This document shows, piece by piece, positions 33,078 to 42,913 of a stretch of 64,000 nucleotides of DNA. Each line of letters starts with the position of its first letter. Position 1 is the first letter of the stretch. The DNA lies in assembly GCA_965203305.1 (NCBI GenBank), contig OZ241874.1, positions 930,001-994,000 of the forward strand, given 5' to 3'. The stretch comes from Bin80 sp965203305 (GTDB taxonomy: Bacteria > Bacteroidota > Rhodothermia > Rhodothermales > Bin80). The notes beneath the pieces were generated by a model. It ran no database searches, was not told the DNA's origin, and saw nothing but the letters and a program-made list of their open reading frames with translations. The translations under genes were made by a program, and so were the position numbers.

Positions 33078-35396
33078 TCACAGGTCTACCGGGCGACGTT
33101 TCAGGAAAAACACTCCCTCTCTACCCGAGGTGACGACAATCGTGCCACTCTTGAAATACGGATAGTTGCTCCATGCCCCAAGTACAGCAGAATTGTCATT
33201 CGGACCATACGGAACCGTGTCAAAGTGCCCCGCCTCCACAGGATTTTCCGGGTCCGAAATATCTACGATTCGAAGTCCTTCCACATAGTTGGTCTGGTAC
33301 ATGACATCACCCTGAATGTACAGGTTGTGGTCAATTGCACTGGAAGGGCCAAAGTATTCCTTCACCATGACCGGATCCTCAAGATCACTGACATCAAAGA
33401 TGAGCGTACGCGTGGCAGCAACCATTTCAGCCATCTCATCTCCCTCGTCATTGAGATAGAAGTAGCGATGATCCTCAGTCAGCCAGCCCTGGTGTGTATA
33501 GGCAACATTGGGGTATCGGGCAACGGCCAGAGCAACGGGAGCTTCCTTGTCGGTCACATCTGCAATGGAGAGTGCCGTTCCATTGGAGCTCAGACATATC
33601 TCACGCCCCAGGTAATCAAGATCAGGTCCGTTGTAGGTGACACACTGCGCATCATGTGTGGTCCCTGTTCCAAGTGCCCCCGTTCGGGTATCTGCAAAGC
33701 ATCCGACGAAAAAGGGATTCAGAGGATCCTGAATATTGATCATGTGCAATGCCCCTCCACATGTTTCTCCTCCCGCTTCGCTGCCGACAGCATAGGCATA
33801 TCCGGTCTCCTCGTTGATCACAATGTTGTGGGAACTGTAGATTCCCTTGTACAGGGCCGTTTCTGAGAATATCTGCGGTTCCGTAATCCCGCGGAGTTGG
33901 GTCAGATCAAAAATTTGCATATGATGGGCACCCGCTCCGTCAGACACAATAAATGCATGATCCTTGTAGACCTTGATGTCACGCCAGATGCTCTGGTTTG
34001 CTGTGGAGGTTTTGGGCAAATTTCCGAGATATACCGGATGGAAAGGATCTGTAAGATCAATAAACGAAGTTCCGTCCGTCCGACCCACCAGCGCGTATTC
34101 TCGTCCGGTTTGTGGATCCTCCCACCCCCAGACATCATTGACCTGTATGCCGCGCCTGGCACCAATCTCTCCCCGGGTCAGGAACGAAATCATGTCCACT
34201 TCTGCACACGGAAACATGCCGGCAGCACCGCTCTCGCATTCAGTTATTTCTCCGGTGATGGACGGAATTTCACTGGCGGGATTGAAGAGTGCATCTCCGA
34301 TAATAGCCCCCTCAGTCGTGGTGTGAAGGGGAAATACCGCTCCTTCGTAATTGTCGTGTCCAGTGGCACCGACTGCAACAATGTCGCCACCGGCCGCCAG
34401 GGCTGCCCCAAATTCACTCCGAAATTGCAACATGCCGGGACTGATGGCATCGGACAGTTGCATGTCTGCCAGATCCAGAAAATACACGCCGCCTTTCCGC
34501 TCATGGAAATGAGCAGCAGATATCCAGAGCCTGTCGTCCTGGGGGGCCAGTGCCTCACCAAAGCGGTAGTCTGCGTCCGAATCAGGAGGCACTACGGTAT
34601 GCGCTTCGTTCCAGTATCCGTCTTGATTTCTTGAAAAGAGTGTGACTGTGCCGCCATTGCGCCTTGGTGCTCCAACGGCAAGATAGTCGCCAACAGGTGT
34701 AACGGACATCCCAAACCGGTCTCCTCCCCCTCCTTCGGGGGTAGCGAGCTCCTGTACCTGTAATTCTGGAGCTTGGCCGCGAGAGTAGACGAGGACACGC
34801 CCTGTTCTGTTTTTCCAGTGGGGGGCACTGACAATAAGATCAGTACCGTGGATTGTAACAGCATTGCCATATCCGTCCTCTGTGGATGTCTCGTCATGGA
34901 TCAGTTCACGAGTCATGGACCACGCTCCAGTTTCATCACGGGAATACAGATAGGCATGTCCGATTGAAGTTTCTCCACCCGGAGCACCGATCAGAAGCTC
35001 ATCTCTTTTCAGCGAGATGGCAGTTCCAAACCCTGTATGCGGCTGGGTCAGGATTTCTGATAATGTCCAGGTTCCCTCGTCGGAACGCGAATAGATATAA
35101 ACTTTATTTTCGAGAGGGGCACCCACGGCTAGTGTGGCATGTTCGGATGCCAGGCTTCGACCAAATCCGGTAGCAATTTCTCCACCGGGTGCAAGAACTT
35201 GAACCTCTTTCCATGTACCGTCTGCTGTCATGTCATATACAAAGACATTCCCTGGAAGAAGGAGCTGTCTTCCTTCCCCGACCATGATCTGTCCATCGTT
35301 TACGGCGACTGCCCCGCCGAACTGGAGGGCATACTGGGCATTCAGGGCTCCTGGAGTACAGGAAAGGACCAGTGCAAAAGCAAAAATTCGTCTCAT
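33078..35396 (-). CDS. Choice-of-anchor B family protein with FG-GAP-like beta-propeller
   Basis: About 772 residues. Signal peptide RRIFAFALVLSCTPGALNAQ, then repeating FG-GAP/integrin-alpha-like units (FGRSLASEHATLAVGAPLEN, FGTAISLKRDELLIGAPGG, FGMSVTPVGDYLAVGAP), then a C-terminal half with LVIVD-type units (SFIDLTDPFHPVYLGNLP, IFDVSDLEDPVMVKEYFG, RIVDISDPENPVEAGHFDT) as in choice-of-anchor B proteins. Expected to be a cell-surface protein; ligand unknown. No canonical T9SS tail is seen. ATG at 35396 begins the signal peptide; the upstream extension to 35477 is not needed. Confidence 0.85.
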   Translation of the reverse strand: MRRIFAFALVLSCTPGALNAQYALQFGGAVAVNDGQIMVGEGRQLLLPGNVFVYDMTADGTWKEVQVLAPGGEIATGFGRSLASEHATLAVGAPLENKVYIYSRSDEGTWTLSEILTQPHTGFGTAISLKRDELLIGAPGGETSIGHAYLYSRDETGAWSMTRELIHDETSTEDGYGNAVTIHGTDLIVSAPHWKNRTGRVLVYSRGQAPELQVQELATPEGGGGDRFGMSVTPVGDYLAVGAPRRNGGTVTLFSRNQDGYWNEAHTVVPPDSDADYRFGEALAPQDDRLWISAAHFHERKGGVYFLDLADMQLSDAISPGMLQFRSEFGAALAAGGDIVAVGATGHDNYEGAVFPLHTTTEGAIIGDALFNPASEIPSITGEITECESGAAGMFPCAEVDMISFLTRGEIGARRGIQVNDVWGWEDPQTGREYALVGRTDGTSFIDLTDPFHPVYLGNLPKTSTANQSIWRDIKVYKDHAFIVSDGAGAHHMQIFDLTQLRGITEPQIFSETALYKGIYSSHNIVINEETGYAYAVGSEAGGETCGGALHMINIQDPLNPFFVGCFADTRTGALGTGTTHDAQCVTYNGPDLDYLGREICLSSNGTALSIADVTDKEAPVALAVARYPNVAYTHQGWLTEDHRYFYLNDEGDEMAEMVAATRTLIFDVSDLEDPVMVKEYFGPSSAIDHNLYIQGDVMYQTNYVEGLRIVDISDPENPVEAGHFDTVPYGPNDNSAVLGAWSNYPYFKSGTIVVTSGREGVFFLKRRPVDL

Positions 35397-35672
35397 TTGG
35401 CGATAGGCTGGTTTCTGTAGGGAAATTACGAACTTTTCGGATTCTTTACGAGGGCAGGGGAGCGGTGTGACTTGCAATTATCCTTGATCGGCAGATCCAG
35501 TAACAGCTGTTCAATTCACCGAAACCAGATGAATCGCTCCACCAGTGCTGAGTAGCAGACTCAATCATGCCACATGGATATGGAAAACTGCAGAGGCATG
35601 GAGGTATACGGTCATGCTTGCGGGTATAAACGGGCAGGAAGCAACCGTCAGAGATGTTCCCCATGAGTGAAG

Positions 35673-37801
35673 ATGGTATCGGATAAGGCTGCAAAGAAAT
35701 TAGGCTTTGATGTTGTGACAGGGCAGTTACGAGAGTCTCTGGCCAGCTCCATGGGGGCAGAAGAACTCAATGCTCTGCATCCAGCGGCATGTCCAGAGGT
35801 GCGCAGGGAGTCTCTCATGCTTACCGATGCACTACAAAGCCGCCTGCTGTGCGGGGAAACATTGCCGCTGCAGGATTGCGTAGATGTTCGCCACACCTGG
35901 AAAAGGCGTATCCTGACCAGTCCATGCTTGGCCCAGAGTCTCTGAATGAGGTTCGCAGGGCCTGTTGCGCAAGCCGGCGAGTTCGTACATTCTTTGCAAA
36001 AGAGGAGTACAGCACTCTGTTCAGGGTTGTGCGCCCGATCACAGTCTTGCAAGAATTGGAAGATCAGATAGAGAACGCGATTGACACAAGCGGGAAGGTG
36101 CTTGATTCTGCCTCTCCAGCACTGCGTCAAATTCGCAGAAAACTGCATCAGAGGCAGGAAGCGCTCAGGGAAAAATTGCGCACGCTGCTCGGTCAGGCAA
36201 TCCAGCAAGGCTATGCAGCAGAGAATCAGATTACCATGCGCGCCGGTCGTATGGTGATCCCGCTGCGTGCGGAAGCCAAGCGAAAAATGCGAGGGTTTGT
36301 GCATGACAGCTCCGCAACCGGGCAGACAGTATATCTTGAACCGGCAGCATGCCTTGATCTGGGGAATGAAGTCCGAATACTGGAAGGACAGGAGCAGCGC
36401 GAAATGGAACGGATACTGCGGGAATTGACAGCAAACATCAGAGAGCACGCTGCGGAGATTGAAACAAATCTCACGATCCTGGGAAGGGTTGATCTCCTGC
36501 ATGCCAAGGCCCGGCTCAGTGCCAGATTGCGGGGCATTGTCCCCATACTGTCTGAAAAGCCGGTTCTGGATATTCGGGAAGGAGTGAATCCAGCTTTGTT
36601 TCTGGCAGGCAAATCCAGGGAGGTGATTCCCCTGACTCTGTCAATAGGCGGAGAGAGCAGGACACTTGTGATCACGGGCCCGAATGCAGGGGGCAAAACG
36701 GTAGCAATGAAGACATGCGGACTGATGCTCGTTATGCTGGGATGCGGGATTCCGGTTCCGACACACCCGGAATCCGTATTTGGCTCGTTCCGGCAGATTC
36801 TTGTTGAAATCGGAGATGAACAGTCTATTGAGCAGGACCTGTCTACATTCAGTGCACGGGTTGCCGGGTTACGGGAGATGTGCAATGAGGCTGCCGAGGG
36901 AGTGCTCCTGCTGGTTGACGAGATCGGAACCGGAACAGACCCCAGCCAGGGAGCGGCACTGGCACAGGCGATACTGGAGCATTTTACAAATTCAGGAGCA
37001 CTGACGATTGTGACAACGCATCATGGCACGCTGAAGGCCTATGCGCACGAAACCGATGGAGTTGAAAATGGATCAATGGATTTTAATGAAGAGACACTGC
37101 GTCCGACATTCTTCTTTCGGCAGGGACTCCCTGGCTCGTCATATGCGTTTCGGATTGCCAGCCGAATGGGATTCAGCTCTGCAATCCTGGACCGGGCTCG
37201 TCAAATTCTGGGAGAGCCGGAGGTCTCTCTGGAATCACTGATCACCAGTTATCGGGACCGGATTGCAAAACTTGACTCAGATTCAGAGAGAGATGACCGT
37301 GGGGAGAAGTCGCAAGAAAGAGCGATTGTTTCTTCGGCTCGCACTGTTCGGAGAGAGCCGGGTAAAGCTCCTCCTCTACCTTCGGTAAAGCTGGAGATCG
37401 GGCAGCAGGTTATCGTTGATGGCACAAGTGCTCCCTGTGAAATTACAGGTATAGAAGGGCGTTACGCGCTACTTTCTGCCGGCAATATGCACATGAAAAT
37501 TGCGCTCCAGCGACTGAAGCCTGCACAAGACAGGAAGGTGCTTCGGAAGGGGAAGGTGAATATGTCTGCTCCCCGAACTCGCGTTGATGTTCGAGGTCTT
37601 CGTGTACAGGAAGCACTTTCCGAAGTTGAGAAGTTGCTGGATCAAAGTGCAGTTGCAAATTTATCTGCAGTTGAGATTGTTCACGGAACCGGGACGGGTG
37701 CACTGCGGAGTGCAATCCACGAGTACCTCAAGACGGACGAAGTAAACAGGACCTTCGAATGCATGGATGCCAATCCTGGTGTGACAACTGTGAAGCTCTG
37801 A
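35673..37801 (+). pseudogene. mutS2: MutS2-type ATPase/endonuclease, one frameshift near 35895
   Basis: Two frames together encode a full MutS2 of about 709 residues. The first starts at ATG 35673 (VSDKAAKKLGFDVVTGQL) and runs to CVDVRHTWKR near 35900, where the second takes over (AYPDQSMLGPESLNEVRRAC) and continues to 37801. The sequence CACACCTGGAAAAGG would read DVRHTLEKAYPD with one extra C, so a single-base deletion is likely. Domains: clamp/lever (~90-290), ATPase with GPNAGGKTVAMKT and VDEIGTGTDPSQG, a KOW-like linker and C-terminal Smr endonuclease (VEIVHGTGTGALRSAI). MutS2 acts in recombination control or ribosome rescue. It may be a pseudogene or a sequencing error. Confidence 0.85.
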
Positions 37802-38212
37802 GTTGCTGTGGCAAAAAGACTTTCGATGGAGAGAGACCATTCTGGAATAACCGTGGCGATTCAGAAACACAATCTGCTTTCATCTCGGAAGGGCAGACAT
37901 CTGTCCCCGGGAAGTTCAAGGGTATCCCTTTCTGCGAAAAGCAGTGAAGAACTCTTGTATTCTCACAATAGAATCCAGGCTTATCGTACTTGTGGCTTTT
38001 GCCAATGGCGAGTATGCTGGACTCTTCAGTTCGGAGATGTCTGCCTTTGATATGCACCTGTCGTAAAAGACATTCGCAATTCGTACCTTTGGGAGTCCTC
38101 GCACAAATACCTTTATCCCCGACCTGATGCTTCTGTAAGCATTCTCAGAGCGATATTTCTCCTTCATCCAGGAATTTTGCAGTAGGCTCTCTCCTATCGG
38201 GAAAATTTCTGC
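37802..38212. other. Intergenic region with MITE copy and IS target
   Basis: About 410 bases between mutS2 and the insertion sequence. No gene is supported. It holds the MITE-like copy at 38093-38189 and, at 38205-38212, the ATTTCTGC copy of the IS target duplication. Confidence 0.6.
38093..38189 (+). repeat. MITE-like repeat, copy 2
   Basis: Begins GAGTCCTCGCACAAATACC and ends TTTTGCAGTAGGCTC. Its middle (CTGTAAGCATTCTCAGAGCG and then ATATTTCTCC) is identical to the same part of the copy at 42678-42775. Ends are more diverged than in copies 1 and 4. Confidence 0.72.
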
Positions 38213-39611
38213 GGCTCTTCCACAAATTTAGTGAGGAGCAACTTAAAACCTGCTGATGTCTTTAATGGGTTTCGGGTCATAATGTTGCGCGAATCAGCGT
38301 GCTGATCTGTCGCAATCCTTTATCATTTCACCATACAAATCAGCAGGATGAACATAGAAATCAAGCAGGTTGCAAAGATCGTAAAGAAGCTGGGGCAGTG
38401 GGTAATTTCCCGCATTGCGGAGGATGATTCGGGGAATCTGGAGATTCATGTAGCGTGCGAGGATGTGTCGGAGTTTGCATGTCCCAAGTGCGGGGAGGCA
38501 TGTCCGGTGTATGATCGCCGTCCACGCCGGTGGCGGCATCTGGACGCATGGAAGTACCGCACGTATCTGACGACAGATCTTCCCCGTGTATCGTGTCCAG
38601 CGCATGGAGTGCGGACGATAGCCATTCCGTGGGCGGACCGGAGTGCGCGGGTAACCTATGAACTGGAGGCACTGGTGATTGACTGGCTGCTGGAAACGAC
38701 GGTCTCTGCGGTTTCCCGCAAACTTGGGCTCAGCTGGACGGCCGTGGACGGGATCATGCAGCGGGCAGTAGAGCGTGGGAAGTCCCGGAAAAAGAAGGAG
38801 ACCGTCAAGGATATTGGCGTGGATGAGACCTCCATTAAACGGGGGCACAATTATATCACGGTGGTCATTGACGCAAAGAAGGGGGTAGTGGAGTATGTGG
38901 GAGAAGGGCGCAAGAGAGAGTCCCTGGGAGCGTATTACAAGGGGCTGAGCCCCGAGCAGCGAAACGGAATTGAAAGTGTCAGCATGGACATGTGGCCGGC
39001 GTACATTCGCGAGACGGACGACTGGTTCCCGAATGCAAAAGAGATCACCGCCTTTGACAAGTTTCACGTTGTGAAGTACATCGGGGAAGGCGTGGACACG
39101 GTTCGCAAACAGGAGCACCGGGCATTGAAGAAGGAAGGGCGGGAGGATCTGACCGGAACCAAGTATATCTGGCTGACCAATGAGGAGAATCTGTCAGACA
39201 AGCAGCGGGAACGGTTCGAGTCCCTGCGGGACAGCCAACTGGAAACGGGCAGAGCATGGGCGATCAAAGAAACCGCGAAACACCTGTGGAACTACTCAGA
39301 TCGCGACTATGCCCGCAAGGAATGGGAACTCTGGCTGGAATGGGTCAGGGAGTCTGGACTGGAACCCATGATCAAGGCCGCCGATACGATCCGAAAACAT
39401 CTGTGGGGAATCATCAATGCCATCCTGCTGCGGGTAACCAACGGCCCCTCCGAAGGCATGAACAGCCGGATCAAAATGATCAAAGTCCGGGCACGGGGAT
39501 TCCGAAATACACAGCGATTCATCAACGCCATTTACTTCTATCTCGGAGGTCTGAATCTGTATCCCTGAAGCGTCCAAAAACAACCCCTTCCACTAAAAAT
39601 AATGAAGAGCC
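38213..39611 (+). mobile_element. Intact ISL3-family insertion sequence with 8-bp target duplication
   Basis: 1399 bases bounded by inverted repeats: left GGCTCTTCCACAAATTTAGT, right (reverse complement) GGCTCTTCATTATTTTTAGT, the first eight bases identical and TTTAGTG shared inside. The target site ATTTCTGC is duplicated exactly at 38205-38212 and 39612-39619; ISL3 elements are known to make 8-bp duplications. It holds one complete transposase gene. It looks recent and possibly active. It landed between two MITE-like repeats. Confidence 0.92.
38348..39568 (+). CDS. ISL3-family transposase
   Basis: A complete 406-residue transposase. The N-terminal zinc-finger-like part has CPKCGEACPVYD and SCPAHGVRT. 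The catalytic core has DIGVDETSIKRGHNYITVVI (first Asp), SVSMDMWPAYI (second Asp), ITAFDKFHVVKYIGEGVDTV, and GPSEGMNSRIKMIKVRARGF (Glu and C-terminal motif), all typical of ISL3. It lies fully inside the element, ending 43 bases before the right inverted repeat. No frameshift. Confidence 0.95.
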   Translation: MNIEIKQVAKIVKKLGQWVISRIAEDDSGNLEIHVACEDVSEFACPKCGEACPVYDRRPRRWRHLDAWKYRTYLTTDLPRVSCPAHGVRTIAIPWADRSARVTYELEALVIDWLLETTVSAVSRKLGLSWTAVDGIMQRAVERGKSRKKKETVKDIGVDETSIKRGHNYITVVIDAKKGVVEYVGEGRKRESLGAYYKGLSPEQRNGIESVSMDMWPAYIRETDDWFPNAKEITAFDKFHVVKYIGEGVDTVRKQEHRALKKEGREDLTGTKYIWLTNEENLSDKQRERFESLRDSQLETGRAWAIKETAKHLWNYSDRDYARKEWELWLEWVRESGLEPMIKAADTIRKHLWGIINAILLRVTNGPSEGMNSRIKMIKVRARGFRNTQRFINAIYFYLGGLNLYP

Positions 39612-39958
39612 ATTTCTGCAATTCTGCTCTATCAAAAGAATGTAGCCGGTCAGATTTTGACGAATGATCACCCTCTGCTGCATGGACAGTCCGGCAGGCA
39701 TAATCATGCCTGCAAGGCATGAAAAAGATCACGGTCATAATCGCAGGAAACTCTTGCCAAAACTGCACCATGCCTGATCCGATGTGCCGCAAGCACTTCC
39801 AGGGCGATCCTTCTCTGTCATTCAGGATTTTGCAGGAGGCCCGAAGACATATCCCGCAAAATTTAATGTTTTGCTAACGGAGAGATAACATTGAATGGGA
39901 GAGTCAGTAGATTTACAGGGTTTAACAGAATTCACAAACCTTATTAACCAACTTCATC
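39612..39958. other. Intergenic region upstream of the TonB receptor
   Basis: About 347 bases: the second copy of the IS target duplication (39612-39619), a MITE-like copy (39747-39842) and the upstream region of the TonB receptor gene. A short imperfect palindrome around TGCCTGCAAGGCA (39708-39720) is visible; no gene. Confidence 0.5.
39747..39842 (+). repeat. MITE-like repeat, copy 3
   Basis: Begins GAAACTCTTGCCAAAACTGC and ends ATTTTGCAGGAGGCCC. Middle part AATGTGCC-like (GATGTGCCGCAAGCACTTCC) aligns with copies 1, 2 and 4. It sits about 120 bases before the TonB-receptor start, so it may affect that promoter. Confidence 0.65.
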
Positions 39959-42667
39959 ATGATGAAAGCTGTTACTTCAGTTCTTGCTTCACTCTTTATC
40001 GCCATTGCGGTGTACTCCCAGAGCACCGTTAGCGGGGTTGTAACGGATGCCGATACGGGGCAGCCTCTGCCGGGGGCAACGGTGATCGTTGCCGGGACAG
40101 GTATGGGTTCTGCTACAGCTGGCGACGGAACCTATATGATAAGCCCCTTGTCTTCGGGTACCTATACGATTGCAGCCTCCTTTATAGGATATGAAGAGGT
40201 TTCCCAACTGGTTACAATTCGAGATGCAGATGTGACGATGGACTTTGCCATGGAGATTTCCAGTCAGGCACTGGAAGCCATGGAGGTTTTTGCGTCAAGA
40301 GCCTTGAATCGGCAGACTCCGGTTGCGTATACGGATATTGAGAAACTGCAGGTTGAGCGTGAACTCGGTTCTCGGGATATGCCGCTAGTCCTGAATACGG
40401 CTCCTTCTGTATATAGCACCGCACAAGGAGGCGGAGCAGGAGATGCCCGGGTGAATGTACGCGGGTTCAATCAGCGCAATGTTGCTGTGATGATCAACGG
40501 GGTTCCGGTCAATGATATGGAAAATGGCTGGGTATACTGGTCGAACTGGGATGGTGTCGGAGATGCTACGACCTCCATTCAGTTGCAACGAGGCCTTTCC
40601 GCTGTGAATCTGGCAACACCCTCCATCGGAGGAACACTGAATATCATTACGGATCCTGCCGCGAATCGCCGCCGGCTCATGGCAAAACAGGAGTTTGGGA
40701 ATGACGGATTTCTTAAATCAACGATCTCGGCTTCAACCGGATTGATCAATCGTCGTTTTGCGTTTACTGTAAGTGGAGTTCGGAAGACGGGCAATGGCTA
40801 CTATGACGGTACCTGGACGGATGCCTGGGCCTACTATGCTGCCGCCGCATGGAATATCAATGCCAGACATCGGGTTGATTTTTATGCTGTGGGGGCACCC
40901 CAGCGGCATGGACAGAATCTGTACCGGCAGAACATCGCTGCGTACAGCCACAAGTTCGCGAGGGAGGTATTTGAGAAGGACGGGCTTGATGCATCAACCA
41001 TTTCAGAAATTCTCGAAACATTTTCCGAGGGTGGAAGGAGATGGAATCAGAATGTGTCCCCGGTCTCTTCCTCGTACACCATGGAACAGCATAATGGCTT
41101 TGGAACAGCCGACCGTATTGTGCGGAATGCGATCAACGAGCGGGAAAACTTCTTCCACAAGCCTCAACTGAATCTGAACTACTTCGCTCAGTTGACGGAC
41201 AGATCGCTCTGGTCCACGGTCCTCTATTATGCTGGTGGCAAAGGGGGAGGAACAGGGACACACGGCAGGATGCAATGGGACTATAACGGCCCGTCGCGGG
41301 TGGTTGATTATGATGCCACCATTGCCGCAAATCGGGAGAATGGGGAGTCACAGGGGATTTTGCGGAACAGTCACAATGTGCAGTGGACCATCGGAGCGAT
41401 CTCCAAATTCAAACATGAGCTGACCGAGTCGCTGACACTTGAAGCGGGCATTGACTGGCGAACGGCCTCTATTGACCATTATCGAACCGTGCGCGATTTG
41501 TTGGGAGGCAGTGGGTACCGGCGTTCAGACAGTGACTTTTGGGGTGAAAACGGAAAAGTACTCAAGGCAGGGGATCGCTTCAACTACAACAACACGAACA
41601 CGGTTGACTGGCTGGGCGGATATGTACAGGGGGCCTATGATGCTGGCGGGATTTACGCGTACGGGATGGCTGGGTATTCTACAATCAAGTATTCGCATGA
41701 AGATCATTTTCGCAACGCTGGAAACGGGGCCGCATTCACACTGGAGACGGACCGTATTGGAGGGTACCAGATCAAGGGGGGAGCATCCTATGCGGTCAGC
41801 GACCTCAGTTCGGTATTCGTAAATGCGGGGCTGGTATCCAAGGTACCGGTCCTTGATGGCGCATTGAATGATGTTACCGGTGTCCAGAATCCAGATCCCA
41901 AGAACGAGCAGTTCCAGGCACTGGAGGCCGGGATTTCTTTTGAGTCTTCCGACCGCACATTGAATATGACGGTGAGTGTGTACAATACCGTTTGGAATGA
42001 CCGTACCATCACGCGTACCGTTGTGGTGGGAGATGGAGATGACGGTCTGGTCAATATACTTGGATTGAATGCTGTTCATCGGGGGATTGAGGCAGAGGCT
42101 GCCTACCAGCCAAGGCAGTTTGTTCGCGCAGATCTGGCACTGTCCATCGGCAATTGGAAGTACACTGATGATGTTTCTGCAAGGTATACACCTGACCGAT
42201 CTGATCCGTCTTCGCAAGAAACTGTATCACTGTATGTGAAGGACTTGAAAGTAGGTGATGCTCCGCAGACACAGATGGCATATGCTGTCAGTTTTTTTCC
42301 GGTGAAGGGGATGTATGCCAAATTTACTGGACGCACATATTCGGACTACTATGCGGATTTTGACCCGACCAGTCGCACAGACCTGAAGCAGTCGGGGAAA
42401 CCTGTCTGGGAAATTCCGGGGTACAGTGTATTTGACATCAACCTTGGTTACACGATTCCCCGTCGGTTGGGGCCGGGAGAAGTACGCATATTTGCCAGCG
42501 TCTTCAATGTCTTTGATTCGTTCTACATTCAGGATGCCACCAATAATTCCCGTTTCAATGCTTTCCGCGGGAATGATGATACAGGATCAAACAGGGCGGA
42601 TGATGCAGAGGTTTTTCTGGGGCTTCCCCGCTCATTTAATCTTGGGCTTCAGGTTATCCTGAATTAA
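39959..42667 (+). CDS. TonB-dependent receptor with carboxypeptidase-regulatory-like domain
   Basis: A 902-residue outer-membrane importer. The signal peptide (MKAVTSVLASLFIAIAVYSQ) is followed by a CarboxypepD_reg-like domain (STVSGVVTDADTGQPLPGA, residues ~22-105), a plug domain (VNVRGFNQRNVAVMINGVP, PSIGGTLNIITDP) and a large beta-barrel whose last strand ends in LGLQVILN. This architecture is common in Bacteroidota and is used for vitamin B12, siderophore or glycan uptake; nothing shows the substrate. No SusD gene is adjacent, so it is not an obvious SusCD pair. ATGATG at 39959 gives two near-equal starts. Confidence 0.9.
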   Translation: MMKAVTSVLASLFIAIAVYSQSTVSGVVTDADTGQPLPGATVIVAGTGMGSATAGDGTYMISPLSSGTYTIAASFIGYEEVSQLVTIRDADVTMDFAMEISSQALEAMEVFASRALNRQTPVAYTDIEKLQVERELGSRDMPLVLNTAPSVYSTAQGGGAGDARVNVRGFNQRNVAVMINGVPVNDMENGWVYWSNWDGVGDATTSIQLQRGLSAVNLATPSIGGTLNIITDPAANRRRLMAKQEFGNDGFLKSTISASTGLINRRFAFTVSGVRKTGNGYYDGTWTDAWAYYAAAAWNINARHRVDFYAVGAPQRHGQNLYRQNIAAYSHKFAREVFEKDGLDASTISEILETFSEGGRRWNQNVSPVSSSYTMEQHNGFGTADRIVRNAINERENFFHKPQLNLNYFAQLTDRSLWSTVLYYAGGKGGGTGTHGRMQWDYNGPSRVVDYDATIAANRENGESQGILRNSHNVQWTIGAISKFKHELTESLTLEAGIDWRTASIDHYRTVRDLLGGSGYRRSDSDFWGENGKVLKAGDRFNYNNTNTVDWLGGYVQGAYDAGGIYAYGMAGYSTIKYSHEDHFRNAGNGAAFTLETDRIGGYQIKGGASYAVSDLSSVFVNAGLVSKVPVLDGALNDVTGVQNPDPKNEQFQALEAGISFESSDRTLNMTVSVYNTVWNDRTITRTVVVGDGDDGLVNILGLNAVHRGIEAEAAYQPRQFVRADLALSIGNWKYTDDVSARYTPDRSDPSSQETVSLYVKDLKVGDAPQTQMAYAVSFFPVKGMYAKFTGRTYSDYYADFDPTSRTDLKQSGKPVWEIPGYSVFDINLGYTIPRRLGPGEVRIFASVFNVFDSFYIQDATNNSRFNAFRGNDDTGSNRADDAEVFLGLPRSFNLGLQVILN

Positions 42668-42677
42668 AAATCCCATT

Positions 42678-42775
42678 GAGGCTCTTGCAAAAACATCTTT
42701 ATACATTACCCAATGTGCCTGTAAGCATTCTCAGAGCGATATTTCTCCGTCATCTGGGATTTTTGCAAGAGGCTA
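42678..42775 (+). repeat. 98-bp MITE-like repeat, copy 4 (best preserved)
   Basis: Begins GAGGCTCTTGCAAAAACATC and ends ATTTTTGCAAGAGGCTA. Terminal inverted repeats share CTCTTGCAAAAA on each side. It is flanked by CCATT on both sides (42673-42677 and 42776-42780), a likely target duplication. No coding capacity. It lies between the TonB receptor and the VWA gene. Confidence 0.78.
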
Positions 42776-42913
42776 CCATTACCTGTTTGCCATCGTCCTT
42801 TATTCCCGTGGCAGTTTGGTGGTATGTACAAGCACGGAGCACAAGTCTTTTCGACTGGCATCCAGCAGAGTTCCCGCTGGGTGTCAGTCGGTTGTGCTTG
42901 GCTGGCCTTCAAT

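Noticed and set aside
39959..42667. SusC call for the TonB receptor
   Set aside because: No SusD gene is adjacent and the SusC-specific signature region was not clear; the SusD at the window end belongs to another locus.
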